Shown: positions 1 through 10,960 of the stretch, in pieces
Position numbering within the stretch: position 1 is the first letter of the stretch
How the letters are laid out: the number at the start of each line of letters is the position of its first letter
Assembly (NCBI RefSeq): GCF_009727055.1
Contig: NC_052350.1
Coordinates: 3,568,163 to 3,632,162 of the forward strand
Origin: Benincasa hispida
Lineage: Eukaryota > Streptophyta > Magnoliopsida > Cucurbitales > Cucurbitaceae
Direction of reading: 5' to 3'
Length of the DNA stretch: 64,000 nucleotides
Position numbers and translations under genes: made by a program
Notes under the pieces: model-generated
Told to the model about the DNA's origin: nothing
Seen by the model: the letters and a program-made list of their open reading frames with translations, nothing else
The model's database searches: none

Positions 1-1414
1 GTCCATTCTTCACCAATCTCTCAATCCTATTGAGTTTAATGTATCATAGTCTTAGATGCCAAAGTTTAGCATTTTCTTTAGGAGAAATTTTAAGTCTTTT
101 ATGTTGAGTTACCACAGTTTTAAACATCCCAGTGTTATGGAGGGCTTTAGTAGCTAATGGCCTTAGCACATAAAAATAATTTTCCAGTTCAGCTAAACAA
201 ATATTGACACCATTCTTAGAAATAAACACTTTATTTACAAGAAAAACAATAGAATATGATTGTTCTAGAAAACACTTTACAGAAATTAAATTCCTCTTTA
301 AACCAAGAACTACTATACATTTTCTAGTAAAATTAATTTAATTCTGTAAAGTCAACTGGAGACCTCCCACTGCCACAGTCGAGACGACGTGCCCAATTCC
401 AACCTGCATCGTTATCTCACCAGCATCACATTGCCGCCAGGAACTAAATATCCCTGAAATGAAGAACAAACGTAGTTAGTGATGCCATAATCTATAATTC
501 AAGAAGAATCATCATTCTCCACTAAACATGTTTCCAATACAAGCAAATCAAATTTACCTTGCTTGACCTTTTTCTTTTCTGCCAAGTGTTTGGGGCAGTT
601 TATCTTCCAATGCCTATCTTGGTTGCAATGCAAACAGATTCCTTTTGCAGTCATGGATTTCTTTTGAGCAGCGGCCGGTGGATTAGCTTTTCCCTTCCAC
701 CTTTCTTATTCTTCCACTTTTTATTGTTGGAGGAAGAAGGTAGAGACTTTGTCCTAGAGGTCAAAGCTCTGTGGAACATCTTAGAGGATGAAACAACATT
801 TACTTCACCCTTTTTTCCCTTACTTTTCATCAAGGACTAGAAGGTTTGTAGCTCATTGAGGAGGGTGGTTAGATTGTAGTCAATCCGATTAAAAAAAGCA
901 TTGCTACATAAATGAAGGAAACTTTCAGGTAAAGATTCCAAAATGAAGCTAACCTTGTTGGCTTCATCGATAATGGTCTCATTCATCTTCGCCATGTTGA
1001 AGTGGACAATCATGTTAAGAACATGTTCTCGAATAGATGCCTCTTCTTGCATACGGGCATTGAAGATGTGTTTGAGAGTGTCATGCCTGAGCTAATCGGA
1101 CGGTTGTTCGAACATTCCCTTCAGAGACTCCATGATATCAGGGGCTGTGAACATGGGCTCATGCTTCTTGGCCAAGACTTCAGAAAAACTAGCCAAGATA
1201 TACATTGAGTCTTTTCGTTTGCGTGTGTCCAACGCTTGTATGCTTCTCGAATATTTCGAGCAGCATTTAGAGCTAGAATGGGAGGACAATCCTCCATCAG
1301 GACAAAACGAAGATCATTGATGAATAAAATTGTGTTGATCATGTTTTTCCATGAAATATAATTTTCGCCCGTTAGTTTATCAACGACGAGCAAGTTTAAC
1401 ATAACAGTAGCCAT
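1..1414 (-). pseudogene. Copia element I: gag, protease and pre-integrase remnant
   Basis: This is the 5' half of a Ty1/copia gag-pol read from 1414 towards 1, where it leaves the window. The gag starts at 1414 (MATVMLNLL) and has the copia feature of an N-terminal LTGENYISWK segment. It shifts frame near 1250 and again near 1090, then resumes as a segment with REHVLNMIVHFN and ESLPESFLHL. A nucleocapsid zinc knuckle of form C-x2-C-x4-H-x4-C (CLHCNQDRHWKINC) lies at 595-636. The protease follows near 480-500, where the D-S-G triad reads DYG. The GAG-pre-integrase segment (LYVLRP-like, KISPKEN, LWHLRL) is at 44-229. Frameshifts, in-frame stops and the lost active-site serine make it a pseudogene. 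The sequence belongs to the same family as the pol at 25038 and 59050. The copia assignment is strong; the exact lineage is not resolved. Confidence 0.88.
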
Positions 1415-3302
1415 AACGAATTAAAAGTTTGTTGAAACATACAAATTATCTATTATTAGTTTGTTTTCATTAACCCACTAAGATAACCAATAATTTTTAA
1501 CAAAATAGTCTAATATACCCTAAGTGACATCTATTTTGCAATGTTATTTTAGTAAGGAAAGATAAAAGTCACCATAGGGTGATCAAGTGTCCCTTCACTG
1601 AAATGAGACATTTTTAACCATTAGACAGAAACAATACCTTGTCACTGTAGCTAATAGTCACCATTATTCGGTCTAGAATTTGTTAACTTGATTAACAATT
1701 CTTGTAAGTGTAACCCCTCATTTTAGGTTCTAGAGTTTTTCTCAAATGAGCCAATCGTATGAACAACCGATTAGGACATGAAACTAACAATTCTATCCAT
1801 TTCTAGAGATCGAATAAAGTGTCATGCAAAAATGTCATCCTTTAGGGGGACACTCACGATACCACAAGACCATGCATGAAACTTTATTTCAACCTAATGA
1901 GAGAGATTAAGGGATGTGTTGTCACACGTTGCGCTCCCACTTACTATAAACACTCTCCATTTACTTTGATATTGATCTATACAAATGCCACCCGTATGGG
2001 GACACCCATGGTACCTCGAGGCCGAGTATAGATCTCACGATGGAATTTTAAGGGAGAAACGTGAAGAGGATAAAATAAAGTATCATATACCTCATTTTTC
2101 TCCCACTGAGCGTTTTACCTAGGGTTAATTAACTTAGAAAAATCCGGCTACTGATTTTATCTAAGTGGTTATTTAATTTTTCCCCAAAAAAATATTTGTC
2201 TTTGGATAATTAAACAATTTTGATTAAGGTCTATTAATCTCTTTAATAAACTTTTATCAAACTTGCATGCATGTAACAAATCTATCTAATTCACCTTTCC
2301 AGGTAAGTTCCTAGATAGGGGTGTTACGTTTCCGTCAACTTATATATCCCAGCCTAGACAGAACTCGCCTTAGACAAAAGGTCCCTTATAGATACATTTG
2401 TTACATTGTTAATCTTTTATTAGAAATCAATTTAATCCTATTAAACCGATTAAAAGATTAAACTTAGATTTCTAATCTCATTAGAAACGTGATCTAGGTC
2501 TATGTTAATCATACTTTAAAACAATTTTAAAAGATGATTAAAACCTTCAATTCTTAATTCTTAATTTTAATTTCTAATTCCATTTTGTTATAACAATTAT
2601 AAACAAATGAAATAAATTAAAATCATACATCACATGCTTTGACATACTTTAGTAAATTATAACATTTATAAATAAACTTCAAGTAGTGTCATGCTTCATG
2701 CAATTTCATTTCATTACTAACATATATAACATCTATATAATAAAGTAATCAAACATACAATAGCATACATCCATACATACATTGAACTATATATTATAAC
2801 ATTTATAATATAAATGATACATGGATATGCTATTAATGCAGGCATGCATATATTATAACATTCATACTATATGATGCATGAGCATGCTATATAATTTAAA
2901 TCATGCATATACATATATTGTAACACTTATAATATAAAATGATGCATAAAATTAAATGCATAACCTATGGTGAGATTTTATACTATATGACATACTATAT
3001 GACATATATATAAAATTAAAACAAACATCACATGTATAATTAATAAACAAAAATTATTGAACCAAGATTGGACACTAAACAATTAATTAAATTAATGTAA
3101 CACTTATATTAATTTAATTAACCAAACTACTAACTATTATAAGAATAGATATCAACGGTTCAAATACAAGCGACCGGGCCTTGAACCGCTTAAACCAGAC
3201 CAAGCAATCATCGAACCGAAGTCAAACCGCTCAAACTGATTGAACTGCAACAGGACTAAGTGAGTCACGAACCGAACCAGACCAGAACTAGTTGGTTCTT
3301 TC
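1415..3302 (-). other. Untranslated leader of copia element I, distal part
   Basis: This gene-free, AT-rich stretch is the 5' leader of the minus-strand element, upstream of its gag. On the minus strand it matches, block by block, the leaders at 22355-25037 and 58375-59030. The block at 2270-2400 (GACGGAAACGTAACAC and flanks) corresponds to 23990-24115. The repeated TTATAA-type modules at 2600-2960 correspond to 23460-23800. The two CCCC-GGATGG-type modules near 1840 and 2000 correspond to 24400-24620. The part nearest the LTR (3150-3290) has repeated GAACCGCTTAAACC-like motifs where the other copy carries CGATCG palindromes. Confidence 0.75.
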
Positions 3303-5164
3303 TGTTGAGTTTTATGTCCTAAAACTCGTGGTTTGTTATTGAATTTATGAATTGCTTATTTCGTTTTAGAAATAAATCCAATAAACTAAAAGATCCATGA
3401 CTATTACATGAGTATTTAAATTTTATGTGGAGACATAAGAGTGGATCAAGTTCAAGTAAATAGTCAAAATAATCTATAGTATACGAATAAGGTTGGATAC
3501 CTTATTTTGGTAACACTATCGGATACGACTCACTCTATAGTTATTATAAGGAGTTGTAAAGTGCTACAAACAAAGTGATCCTTATTCGTTCATGTGGTAA
3601 TATGAGGAGTGGGGGCGTCCTATGCAATGAGTTTACATAAGATTGGACCAAGAAATAAGTCACTCTTACTTTATAACGTTGTTTACTATTTAAGACTGAG
3701 TATTTCATAATGATTGCCTAGGTAACTTAACCTTAATCCTGAGCTAACTATGAACTTCTGTTTATTCGAGATTATCCTTAGATTTGCATAGATTAGGATT
3801 GACTCAACAGCGTCAGCTCAATAACCTAGGGTGCAAGATGGAACTCACTCCTACCCGCTTTCAAGGATATTAGAGAGGTTGTTCCCTTAAGTTCTGACTT
3901 GGGGTCTTGAACAAGGGGCATCACCCTCTCATTGGCCTGAGAGGGTTTCGGTTTGATGATCTGATCACAAACTAATTGTTCATTAGAGGATTAGTGGGAC
4001 TTAAGGAACAAGAGGAAATCTCGGGGTTAAAACAGCCATTTGACCCAATCGTTATTAAGAACAACTTGTGAAGGGTTAACTTACTAATCATGGTTATATT
4101 GAGTGGACACAATATATCTACAGTGAGGGGAGTGCAACTATTAGGCTTTAGTGGAGTGATTCGGTAGCTAATAAATGGGGGTTAAATTCGACTTAAAGAG
4201 TTTTACCAATTAATCTCGGATCCTTAGAATTTCATGATCTGTAGATCCATTAGATCTCCTTACTAGCTCACGAATGGAATAAGTCTTAGAATAACGTGAT
4301 AAATTAATTTGAATCGTTCGAATATGAATTAAGGGAATTAATAATTATATGTGATATAATTACACGTTTAATTTTGGAATTAAATGAAATTTGAGAATCG
4401 ATTAATATTTAAATATGATCTAAGTATTAATTTCATGGGGATTCATGGTGATGAAATTGGTAATAAATTAATTTAACATTTGATATTAAATTAAATGAAT
4501 TAATTAAATTGTTTAATTAATTAAAATCAATTTTTGTTCAATTTAATCTTTTAATTAAATTAAAAATCGAATTTTGAGAATTCAAATTAAATTGATTTGC
4601 CATTTCAAGATGAAAATTTGATTTAAATTCAATTTTAATTTTATTGTAATTGAAATTTAATTCAATTTTTGGGAAATCTCAAATGTGAAATTTTCTCACT
4701 AAAAGCACACACCTTACTCATCATTTCCACTACCAAAATTAAAGTTGGAGTTGGCCAAATTTGATGCAATTTAGACCGTATGATATGGCAGGATAAAAAG
4801 GAGAGAATTGAGTGGAAAAAGTCATGCAAAACTCTATTTTTGCTAAGAACTTCCGGAGGTTGAAGAAGGTCTTCAACCATGATGAACTAGTGAACCTTTC
4901 CTCCAATTTCTTCAAACTCAAGCTTGTTTTGAGTCCTACAACTCGATCTAAGGCTCCTAAAGAATAGTAGGGAAGCTGTAGTGGTGGTTTACAACTAGAA
5001 GAAGGAAGAATTACAACTGAATTTCGAGATTGAAGAGGATTTTCAAAGGTATATTTGGAACCCTCTTGATACCCTATGAGCATGCTTAATTTGAAATCAA
5101 AATTGAAGAATTAGAATGCTTAATGATCCTGTTTTCTTCCGCTACATGTTTTTAGTAACCAACA
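3303..5164 (+). repeat. Solo LTR II, plus strand, nested in copia I leader
   Basis: The LTR begins TGTTGAGTTTTATG and ends CCAACA. It is flanked by the 5-bp target duplication CTTTC (3298-3302 and 5165-5169), and it interrupts the leader of minus-strand element I. No primer binding site or coding region follows it, so it is a solo LTR of 1862 bp. Its internal blocks, such as a cluster around 3780-4000 and a tail with repeated TTAATTAAAT sequence, are shared with the LTRs at 46045, 48279 and 49299. Open frames inside it show no recognisable protein. Confidence 0.88.
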
Positions 5165-5576
5165 CTTTCCGCATCGCAGTGTTACAACATTATGGAAAGA
5201 ACACAATGCTGTTCTTTGCAACGATGCGGTATAGTCTCGACTATACTACTGCGAATTCCATCAATTCTCCATCGAAAATGGTCCCTTTTTCTCCATATCC
5301 ACACCAGAAAATCCACGAATGACTCAAGGACTAATAATTACAGACTCTATTGCATAGAATGCCCCAAAACATGGACCTTTACAAAAAAAAAAAAAAAAAA
5401 AAAAAAAAGAAGAAGAAGAAGAAGAAGTAAACAGTGCCAATCCCAACAAACATCTAATAATTTTAGAAAAATCCATCAAGAACATTCATCACATGAAGAA
5501 AAAGGACTTATTTATAAAATCCCACCAACAACTGTAAAATTAATCTGAAATTAAGAGAAAATTAGATCAAAACCAC
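5165..5576 (-). other. Leader of copia element I, proximal part
   Basis: This is the first part of the untranslated leader of the minus-strand element, between its primer site and the nested solo LTR. It contains the A tract listed below. No protein was recognised in it. Continuity with 1415-3302 is inferred from the CTTTC duplication at the two edges of the nested LTR. Confidence 0.65.
5383..5427. repeat. A26 tract followed by (GAA)n
   Basis: Twenty-six consecutive A residues (5383-5408) are followed by about six GAA units (5409-5427). This is a simple sequence repeat in the leader of the minus-strand copia; on its sense strand it reads (TTC)n then T26. Length errors are likely in such a tract. 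Confidence 0.9.
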
Positions 5577-5588
5577 GTTCTGATACCA
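5577..5588 (-). promoter_or_regulatory. Primer binding site of copia element I
   Basis: On the minus strand the sequence reads TGGTATCAGAAC, one base from TGGTATCAGAGC, which pairs with the 3' end of initiator methionine tRNA and is the usual copia primer site. It lies 2 bp from the LTR end at 5591, which fixes the element's orientation as minus. Confidence 0.85.
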
Positions 5589-5590
5589 AT

Positions 5591-7590
5591 TGAAGGATCT
5601 CAATAAATAGTCCATGAGCGGAAGCGATGGATCGTCTCAAACCCAATTTTTCATAATTAAATTTTACAGAATAATAAAAGAGAGATTATGCAATTAATCA
5701 TACAAAATACATGCTTATGAAATTACAAACAAAATAAGGGTTTTAGAAAACCTTATCCTTGAAGATTCCAAACTTCTTTGTAAAAAAACTTGTACTATAT
5801 CCAAATGGCCAATTGGACACCACCAATTGATGACCTTGATATTCTCCGATGAGAATCCAGGAGGTGTGGGCAGTGGTAAATTTGGATGAAAGAGAAGGGA
5901 AGAATTGAGAGTAGAGAGAGGAGCAAGGGAATTTTCTTTTCTTCATAGAACACTTTTGCGTCTACTGCACTATTTGTATTATTTTTACAAGAAGAAGATG
6001 AAGATTTCAGGAAACTCTCAACTTCCCACACAATATTTGGGTTGAGAGATTATTGGGGAGGGAAGTTATTTCCCTTCTAATAATTCAAAATAAATTGAAT
6101 TAAAAATTAATTTAATTTAAATTAAATTAAACTAATATATATATTTATTTATTTATCTATTTATTTATTTATTTACTAACTAAATAACTATACATATATA
6201 TACATACATAACTATATGTTATATCACATATAACATATAACCTATAGTTTTTTTATTGTATCAAATACAATATATCCTATAGATTCAATTATCTCTCACG
6301 AAAGGCTTTTAATATAAATCATATCTACATTAAAATTTAATTATATGAATCCAATTTATATAATTAATATTTGAATCATGTTCAAATATTTATTTCCACT
6401 AAAAAATACTTAATAATATAATGTATCAAATACATTATAATAATTATATCACATATAATTAAAATTTAATTAATTATATCATATATAATTAATTCCCTCA
6501 ATTAATTTGAACAATTCAAATTAATCCAAAAACTTATTCTCATTTAATCCTATTGAGCTGTCGAGAGGACCTCATGGACCTATAGCTTGAAGCTCCAACG
6601 GTACGTGAATAATTAATTAAACTCTTTAATAAAATTATTCCCCATTCGTTAATTGTTGGGCACTCCACTAAAGATCGACAGTTGCACTCTTCGCACTACA
6701 AATATATTTTTGTGTCAATTGGGTATAACCAATCAATAGTACAATGACCCTTCACAAATTGCTCATAAGTACAGCTAGGCCAAAATTACCGTTTTACCCC
6801 TGTAGTTACATCTAACTCCTTAAGTACCACTGATCTCTCTAATGACAATAAATCATAGTCCAACTATGATCAAACCCCTCTCGGGCCAGAAAAGGGTGTG
6901 GTGCCACATTGTTTAAATCCCGAAATCAGCCCTTAAAGGAGCAATTTATCTACTTGCCCCAACATTGGGGAATGAGTGAAATCCATCTTGTGCAGCTATG
7001 TTCCCAGCTCCCCAATCAGACGAATCTAAAAAATAGTAGGCTTGTTGAGTTGGCAATCTGGCTACTCTTACCCACACAAATCAAAATACTGCCCTCATAG
7101 GCAGGAGTTCACAACTCACTCAGGATTTAGGTCATATTGCCTATGGTCATCCTGGTGAAATGTAAGTCTCTATTGTGAACAGCGTTATATAATAAGACTA
7201 AACATTTCGTGGTCCGATCTTATACAAACTTCTTTCTATAGAATATCCTCACTCACATGTCTCCACATGAATGATCAGGATTAGATCATTTATAGTACTT
7301 TACAACAATTGTAACACCTACAAAGCGAGTCATACTCGTAATGTCATTAGGGTAAGGTATTCAGCCTTATCCATCTACTATAGACCATTTAGGTTATCAC
7401 TTAAACATGATCCACCCGAATGTCTCTACATATATGTTTAAGCTACAAGATAACTCTGGATGTTAGTTTATTGGTTTGTGGTTAATGCAACTAATTTTGA
7501 AATAAAACATCAAATATTTTGTTACATAAATAAAATGTTTTTACATTACAAATACAAACTATAGAACCCTAAGAGATTTAGGGCATCAAC
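5591..7590 (-). repeat. 5' LTR of copia element I
   Basis: On the minus strand this LTR starts near 7590 with TTGATGCCCTAAA, corresponding to TGTTGATGCCCTAAA of the LTR at 46045 with the first bases altered. It ends with CTTCA at 5591, directly beside the primer site. Its length is about 2.0 kb. It shares blocks with the other long copia LTRs in the window, for example the segment at 6850-7110 with those at 20750-20940 and 46560-46760 in inverse orientation. A low-complexity (TATT)n stretch lies at 6130-6180. No coding potential was seen. The outer terminus is uncertain by 1-2 bp. Confidence 0.85.
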
Positions 7591-8205
7591 CTAAAAGGTT
7601 TATGTACCATAAGTTATGATACTGGTATTTTAAAACTTAAGAACCCGTTGTGTGTTCTTGATATAGCAAAAAAATCTCATCAATGTGTCTAAGCAAGCTC
7701 AAGACAATAAAGTGTTTATTGAATTTTATGCTAATTGTTGTCTTGTAAAGGACATTCTTATGGGCAAGGTCGTGCTGAAGGGGGACCATGATGGGTTGTA
7801 CAAGATCGAGTCAACTGGAGCCACTGGTAGTATTTCAGGCTTGGTAGGAGAAGGCTTGAGGTGGGATGGGAAAATAATGACATGCTCCGAAATTGTTCTC
7901 AATGTATGGTGTCTAAAACTATTTCACATAGAAGGTTTGGGCACCCCTCTTTAAAAGTTTTGAAGATTTAGTTGAACGTTGTAATCTACCAGTGAAAGTC
8001 AATAAAGAGCTTGGTTTTGGTAAAGCATTTAAATTTAACAAATCTCATGCTCTTCCTTTTACTCCATCTACTTCACATGCTAGTGCACTATTTGAATTAA
8101 TACACTCTGATTTATGGGAATCGACTCCTGTGATGTTAATCAATGGGTATAGATATTATGTACATTTTCTGAATGATTTCAGTAGATTTGTTTGCTCTTT
8201 TTCAC
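7591..8205 (+). pseudogene. Copia integrase fragment III
   Basis: This is a plus-strand copia fragment of a different family. A GAG-pre-integrase segment comes first (DNKVFIEFYANCCLVKD and GDHDGLYKI, 7700-7805). A damaged zinc-binding start follows (HRRFGHP near 7930, in another frame), then the integrase core start (ALFELIHSDLWE and GYRYYVHFLNDFSRF, 8090-8190). The first two acidic core positions are partly preserved: D in HSDLW, and LNDFSRF where FIDDFSRF is usual. Frame changes and an internal stop break it, and it ends abruptly near 8205, where MULE-derived sequence in the opposite orientation begins. No LTR belonging to it was identified. Confidence 0.8.
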
Positions 8206-8210
8206 TATAC

Positions 8211-8760
8211 TGCTTACCTCGGATACAATTAGATCTGAGTCCAATTGATTGTGATCCTGACTCAGTCTTGCATACACACAAGAATGGGGGTCATTGTACT
8301 GGGTAATTTCAAATTTACCGTATTTTTTACGGCAAATAGCGCGAAGTCTTCACCTGCACCCATTGCCATATCTCTTACACCTGACGTCCCATGTTGTTTT
8401 CTTCGACTTAATGACTTCAAAATTTCGATGTCGAATGATTGAATAGTTTTTCACTGCATGTTCTAAATCCAATTTGGAATTGAATATCATCCCTTTAAGC
8501 AGTGAATCAAACCCCATATTACTATCATCCCTCGTTGTCAAATCGGGTTCAATGGTCATCTCGTTCAAATCTATCTCAATAAATGTTTCGGGGACTTCAT
8601 GTGCGCCATAAAATTGACCAGGTAGTTGATCTAGATCGATATCATCATCTTCTGTTTCAACTTCTTCGTCGTTTGTGGCAATAGTTAGATCACACTACTC
8701 ATCCTCCACAACATGGCTTTCCAACTGAATAGTAGTTTCAACTTCTTCTCTCATTGATGC
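8211..8760 (-). pseudogene. Mutator-like (MuDR) transposase N-terminal remnant
   Basis: Read on the minus strand from a candidate ATG at 8754, the segment encodes an acidic stretch (DDDIDLDQLP). It continues with GMIFNSKLDLEHAVKNYSI and FEVIKSKKTTWDVRCKR, then YGNGC-stop-RLRA, YGKFEITQYNDPHSC and a DHNQLDSDLI-like end. These are the ordered landmarks of the MuDR-type DNA-binding N-terminal region of plant MULE transposases. An in-frame stop replaces a Trp in the C-x-WRLRA motif, and another lies in the acidic stretch. The catalytic DDE domain and zinc knuckle are absent, since the sequence ends at the junction near 8205. It is inactive. Family assignment rests on motif order recognised by eye. 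Confidence 0.75.
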
Positions 8761-8770
8761 TGGACTTGGG

Positions 8771-10680
8771 ATATATACAGTTCAACTCTATTTGGATGGT
8801 ATAGAGCATTGCTCGTTATGAACCGTACATTAGTCTCACTTCATAATGAGATGACGATACATGTTTATACAAAGAGATGGTTGACTATCATATTCTATCA
8901 TGTTTGGCCCATAACAATGTTTCGTGCATATAACATAAAAATTCTAACATAAAAATTCCACAACGTCCATCGTAGTTTGGTAAATGCAATCTGATATTTA
9001 TCATAATATTTGTAAGTATATATTAGGCCAACTATATTAATGTGTTATTATTATTTTTTTTAATATGTACAAATAAAGGAATGTTTTTTTTTAATAAATA
9101 AACAAAATATTAAGACATGCATCATCATTTGACCATAAATCAATGATAAATATTCTTTTATATTGACATGAATCTTTGTTCTTTAATCATCATAAAATTT
9201 ACAACAACACAATATTACTAACAATAACATTAACATTCAATAATGAATACATCATTTCAAATAATGGTAAATAACTATATACGTATCTTTTGAATGACTT
9301 GATTGTAGAGTTTTCTCAAACACTGTACAAAAAAAAAATCAATACAAAATTATGGATATTTTTTTACTATTTAATATTTTTTTAACTAAAATAATAGACA
9401 TTAGGAACATATTAATAATTTTACATTAATATCCATTAGGAGCATATTATATTATTTTGATTAATGACTTTTTTACATGTTTCTAAAATCTTAGCTATTA
9501 ACTTTTTTTTTATGTTTTTTTTTTTTCTTTTCTCCACAAAATAAAATAATGTCACTATTTTTTTCCATTAGGAACATATTCTTAATTTTACATTAAAAAC
9601 TACTAATAAATTTTAAAATTTTGGCAAAATGAAAAAAGATTTAAATATAACTTTTATATAACTTTTACATTTAAAAATATTTATTTTTTTCCACTAAGAA
9701 CATATTTAAATACATATTTTTAGATTCTGTTATAATTTTCTTTCAACGTGAATTAAGGATAATTTTTTATTTTTAAAAATTTATGTTAGATTATTTTACT
9801 AAAAGTATGAAAAAAAAACCACAATTTTTACTATGTAATTTTTTTTATTAATGAATTTTTTATATGTTTAAACATAAATAATTGAACGTTTTAGTTTAAA
9901 TCCAATACCACTATTAACTTTAAATCTACTCTTTAATTCGTTTTAGTTTTGTTTTCTCCACAAAATAAAGTAATATCACTATTCTTTTCTCCAAATATTC
10001 TTAATTTTATTAAAAACTACTAATAAATTTTAAATTTTTGGCAAAATGAAACAAGATTTAAATATAAATTTTACATTTAAAAAGAATTATTTTTTTCCAT
10101 CAAGAACATATTTAAATACCTATTTTTAGAATTTGTTAAAAAAAATTCAACCTATTTTTAGATTTATTTTTTTCCATTAAGAACGTTAATTTTTTATATG
10201 TTTAAACATAAATAATTTGAGACTATGATGTAATATTTTAAAAATCTAAATATCAACCAAATACCAACCAGAAAAACAACAAAAAAATTTTGCACCTTAC
10301 CAAATATTCCAACTTACCAAAAACATTTTGAATAATATCCACGGTAAACAAAATAAACATTAAAAAAATCAGTAAAAATTATCAAAAACTTAATTCAAAT
10401 TTAAATAACAAAAATATATCAAATTACCAAATAAAATACTACACTAAAACAAATAAATGTAAAAAATGATCGATATTTGAAAATAAATGAAGAATATGGA
10501 AGAAATGAAGGAAATTTTGTTTTGGGTGAAGATGAAATGAGGGTTTCGGTGTTGAAGGGGAAGATGAAATAAAGGTTTCGATGAAGGAGAAGATGAAATC
10601 GGTAAAGGAAGAGAAATTTGTGAAAGGAGAAGATGAAAATGATGGAATAAAGAGAAAAAGTGGAATTTTTTATGCTAAAA
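8771..10680. other. AT-rich non-coding sequence upstream of the MULE remnant
   Basis: No gene was recognised. The stretch is strongly AT-rich with many T and A runs. It contains an imperfect direct duplication (9534-9650 and 9958-10072) and repeated phrases such as TTTTTCCATTAAGAACATA. The 3' part (10490-10660) is purine-rich with repeated GAAGATGAAAT phrases. Its position suggests it may be the internal non-coding flank of the Mutator-like element, which is an inference. Confidence 0.55.
9534..10072. repeat. Imperfect direct repeat pair of about 115 bp
   Basis: The segment 9534-9650 (CCACAAAATAAAATAATGTC through GGCAAAATGAAAAAAG and beyond) reappears at 9958-10072 with scattered substitutions and small gaps. 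The two copies are about 0.42 kb apart. A similar smaller pair (ATGTTTAAACATAAATAATT) occurs at about 9857 and 10198. These suggest local duplication in AT-rich DNA. Confidence 0.7.
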
Positions 10681-10702
10681 CGGGGATAAACGCCAAATTC
10701 GG

Positions 10703-10887
10703 TCAGAATGAGTTTGTTGATCGCGGCGCGTTAGAGTTAGTTGTCAACTCACTCTGATATGCGCACGTGCTATGTCATAATGCGTCTGTTGAACAGACGC
10801 ATTCTGATCGGTTTAATTTTCTTTTAAATGCGCCGTATGGAAAAAAATAATAAAATATTCCTGAATGCGTCTCTTAGAAACGTATTC
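10703..10887. repeat. Three consecutive inverted repeats in a GC-richer patch
   Basis: Three hairpin-forming sequences follow one another. At 10703-10757 the arms are TCAGAATGAGTTTG and TCAACTCACTCTGA. At 10779-10803 the arms AATGCGTCTGTT and AACAGACGCATT are perfect with a one-base centre. At 10863-10887 the arms are GAATGCGTCTCT and AGAAACGTATTC. The patch also contains GCGGCGCG and stands out from AT-rich surroundings. It may be the terminal region of the Mutator-like element, whose ends are often GC-richer, but no matching partner end was found. Confidence 0.7.
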
Positions 10888-10960
10888 GGATGGGGACAAA
10901 AAACACCTATTTTTTCTAAATAAGTTCCAATCCACCGCTTTTCCCCAATTAACTTTCAAA

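Noticed and set aside
4662..5083. Overlapping minus-strand frames of 72 and 114 residues
   Set aside because: They lie within the solo LTR 3303-5164 and resemble no protein.
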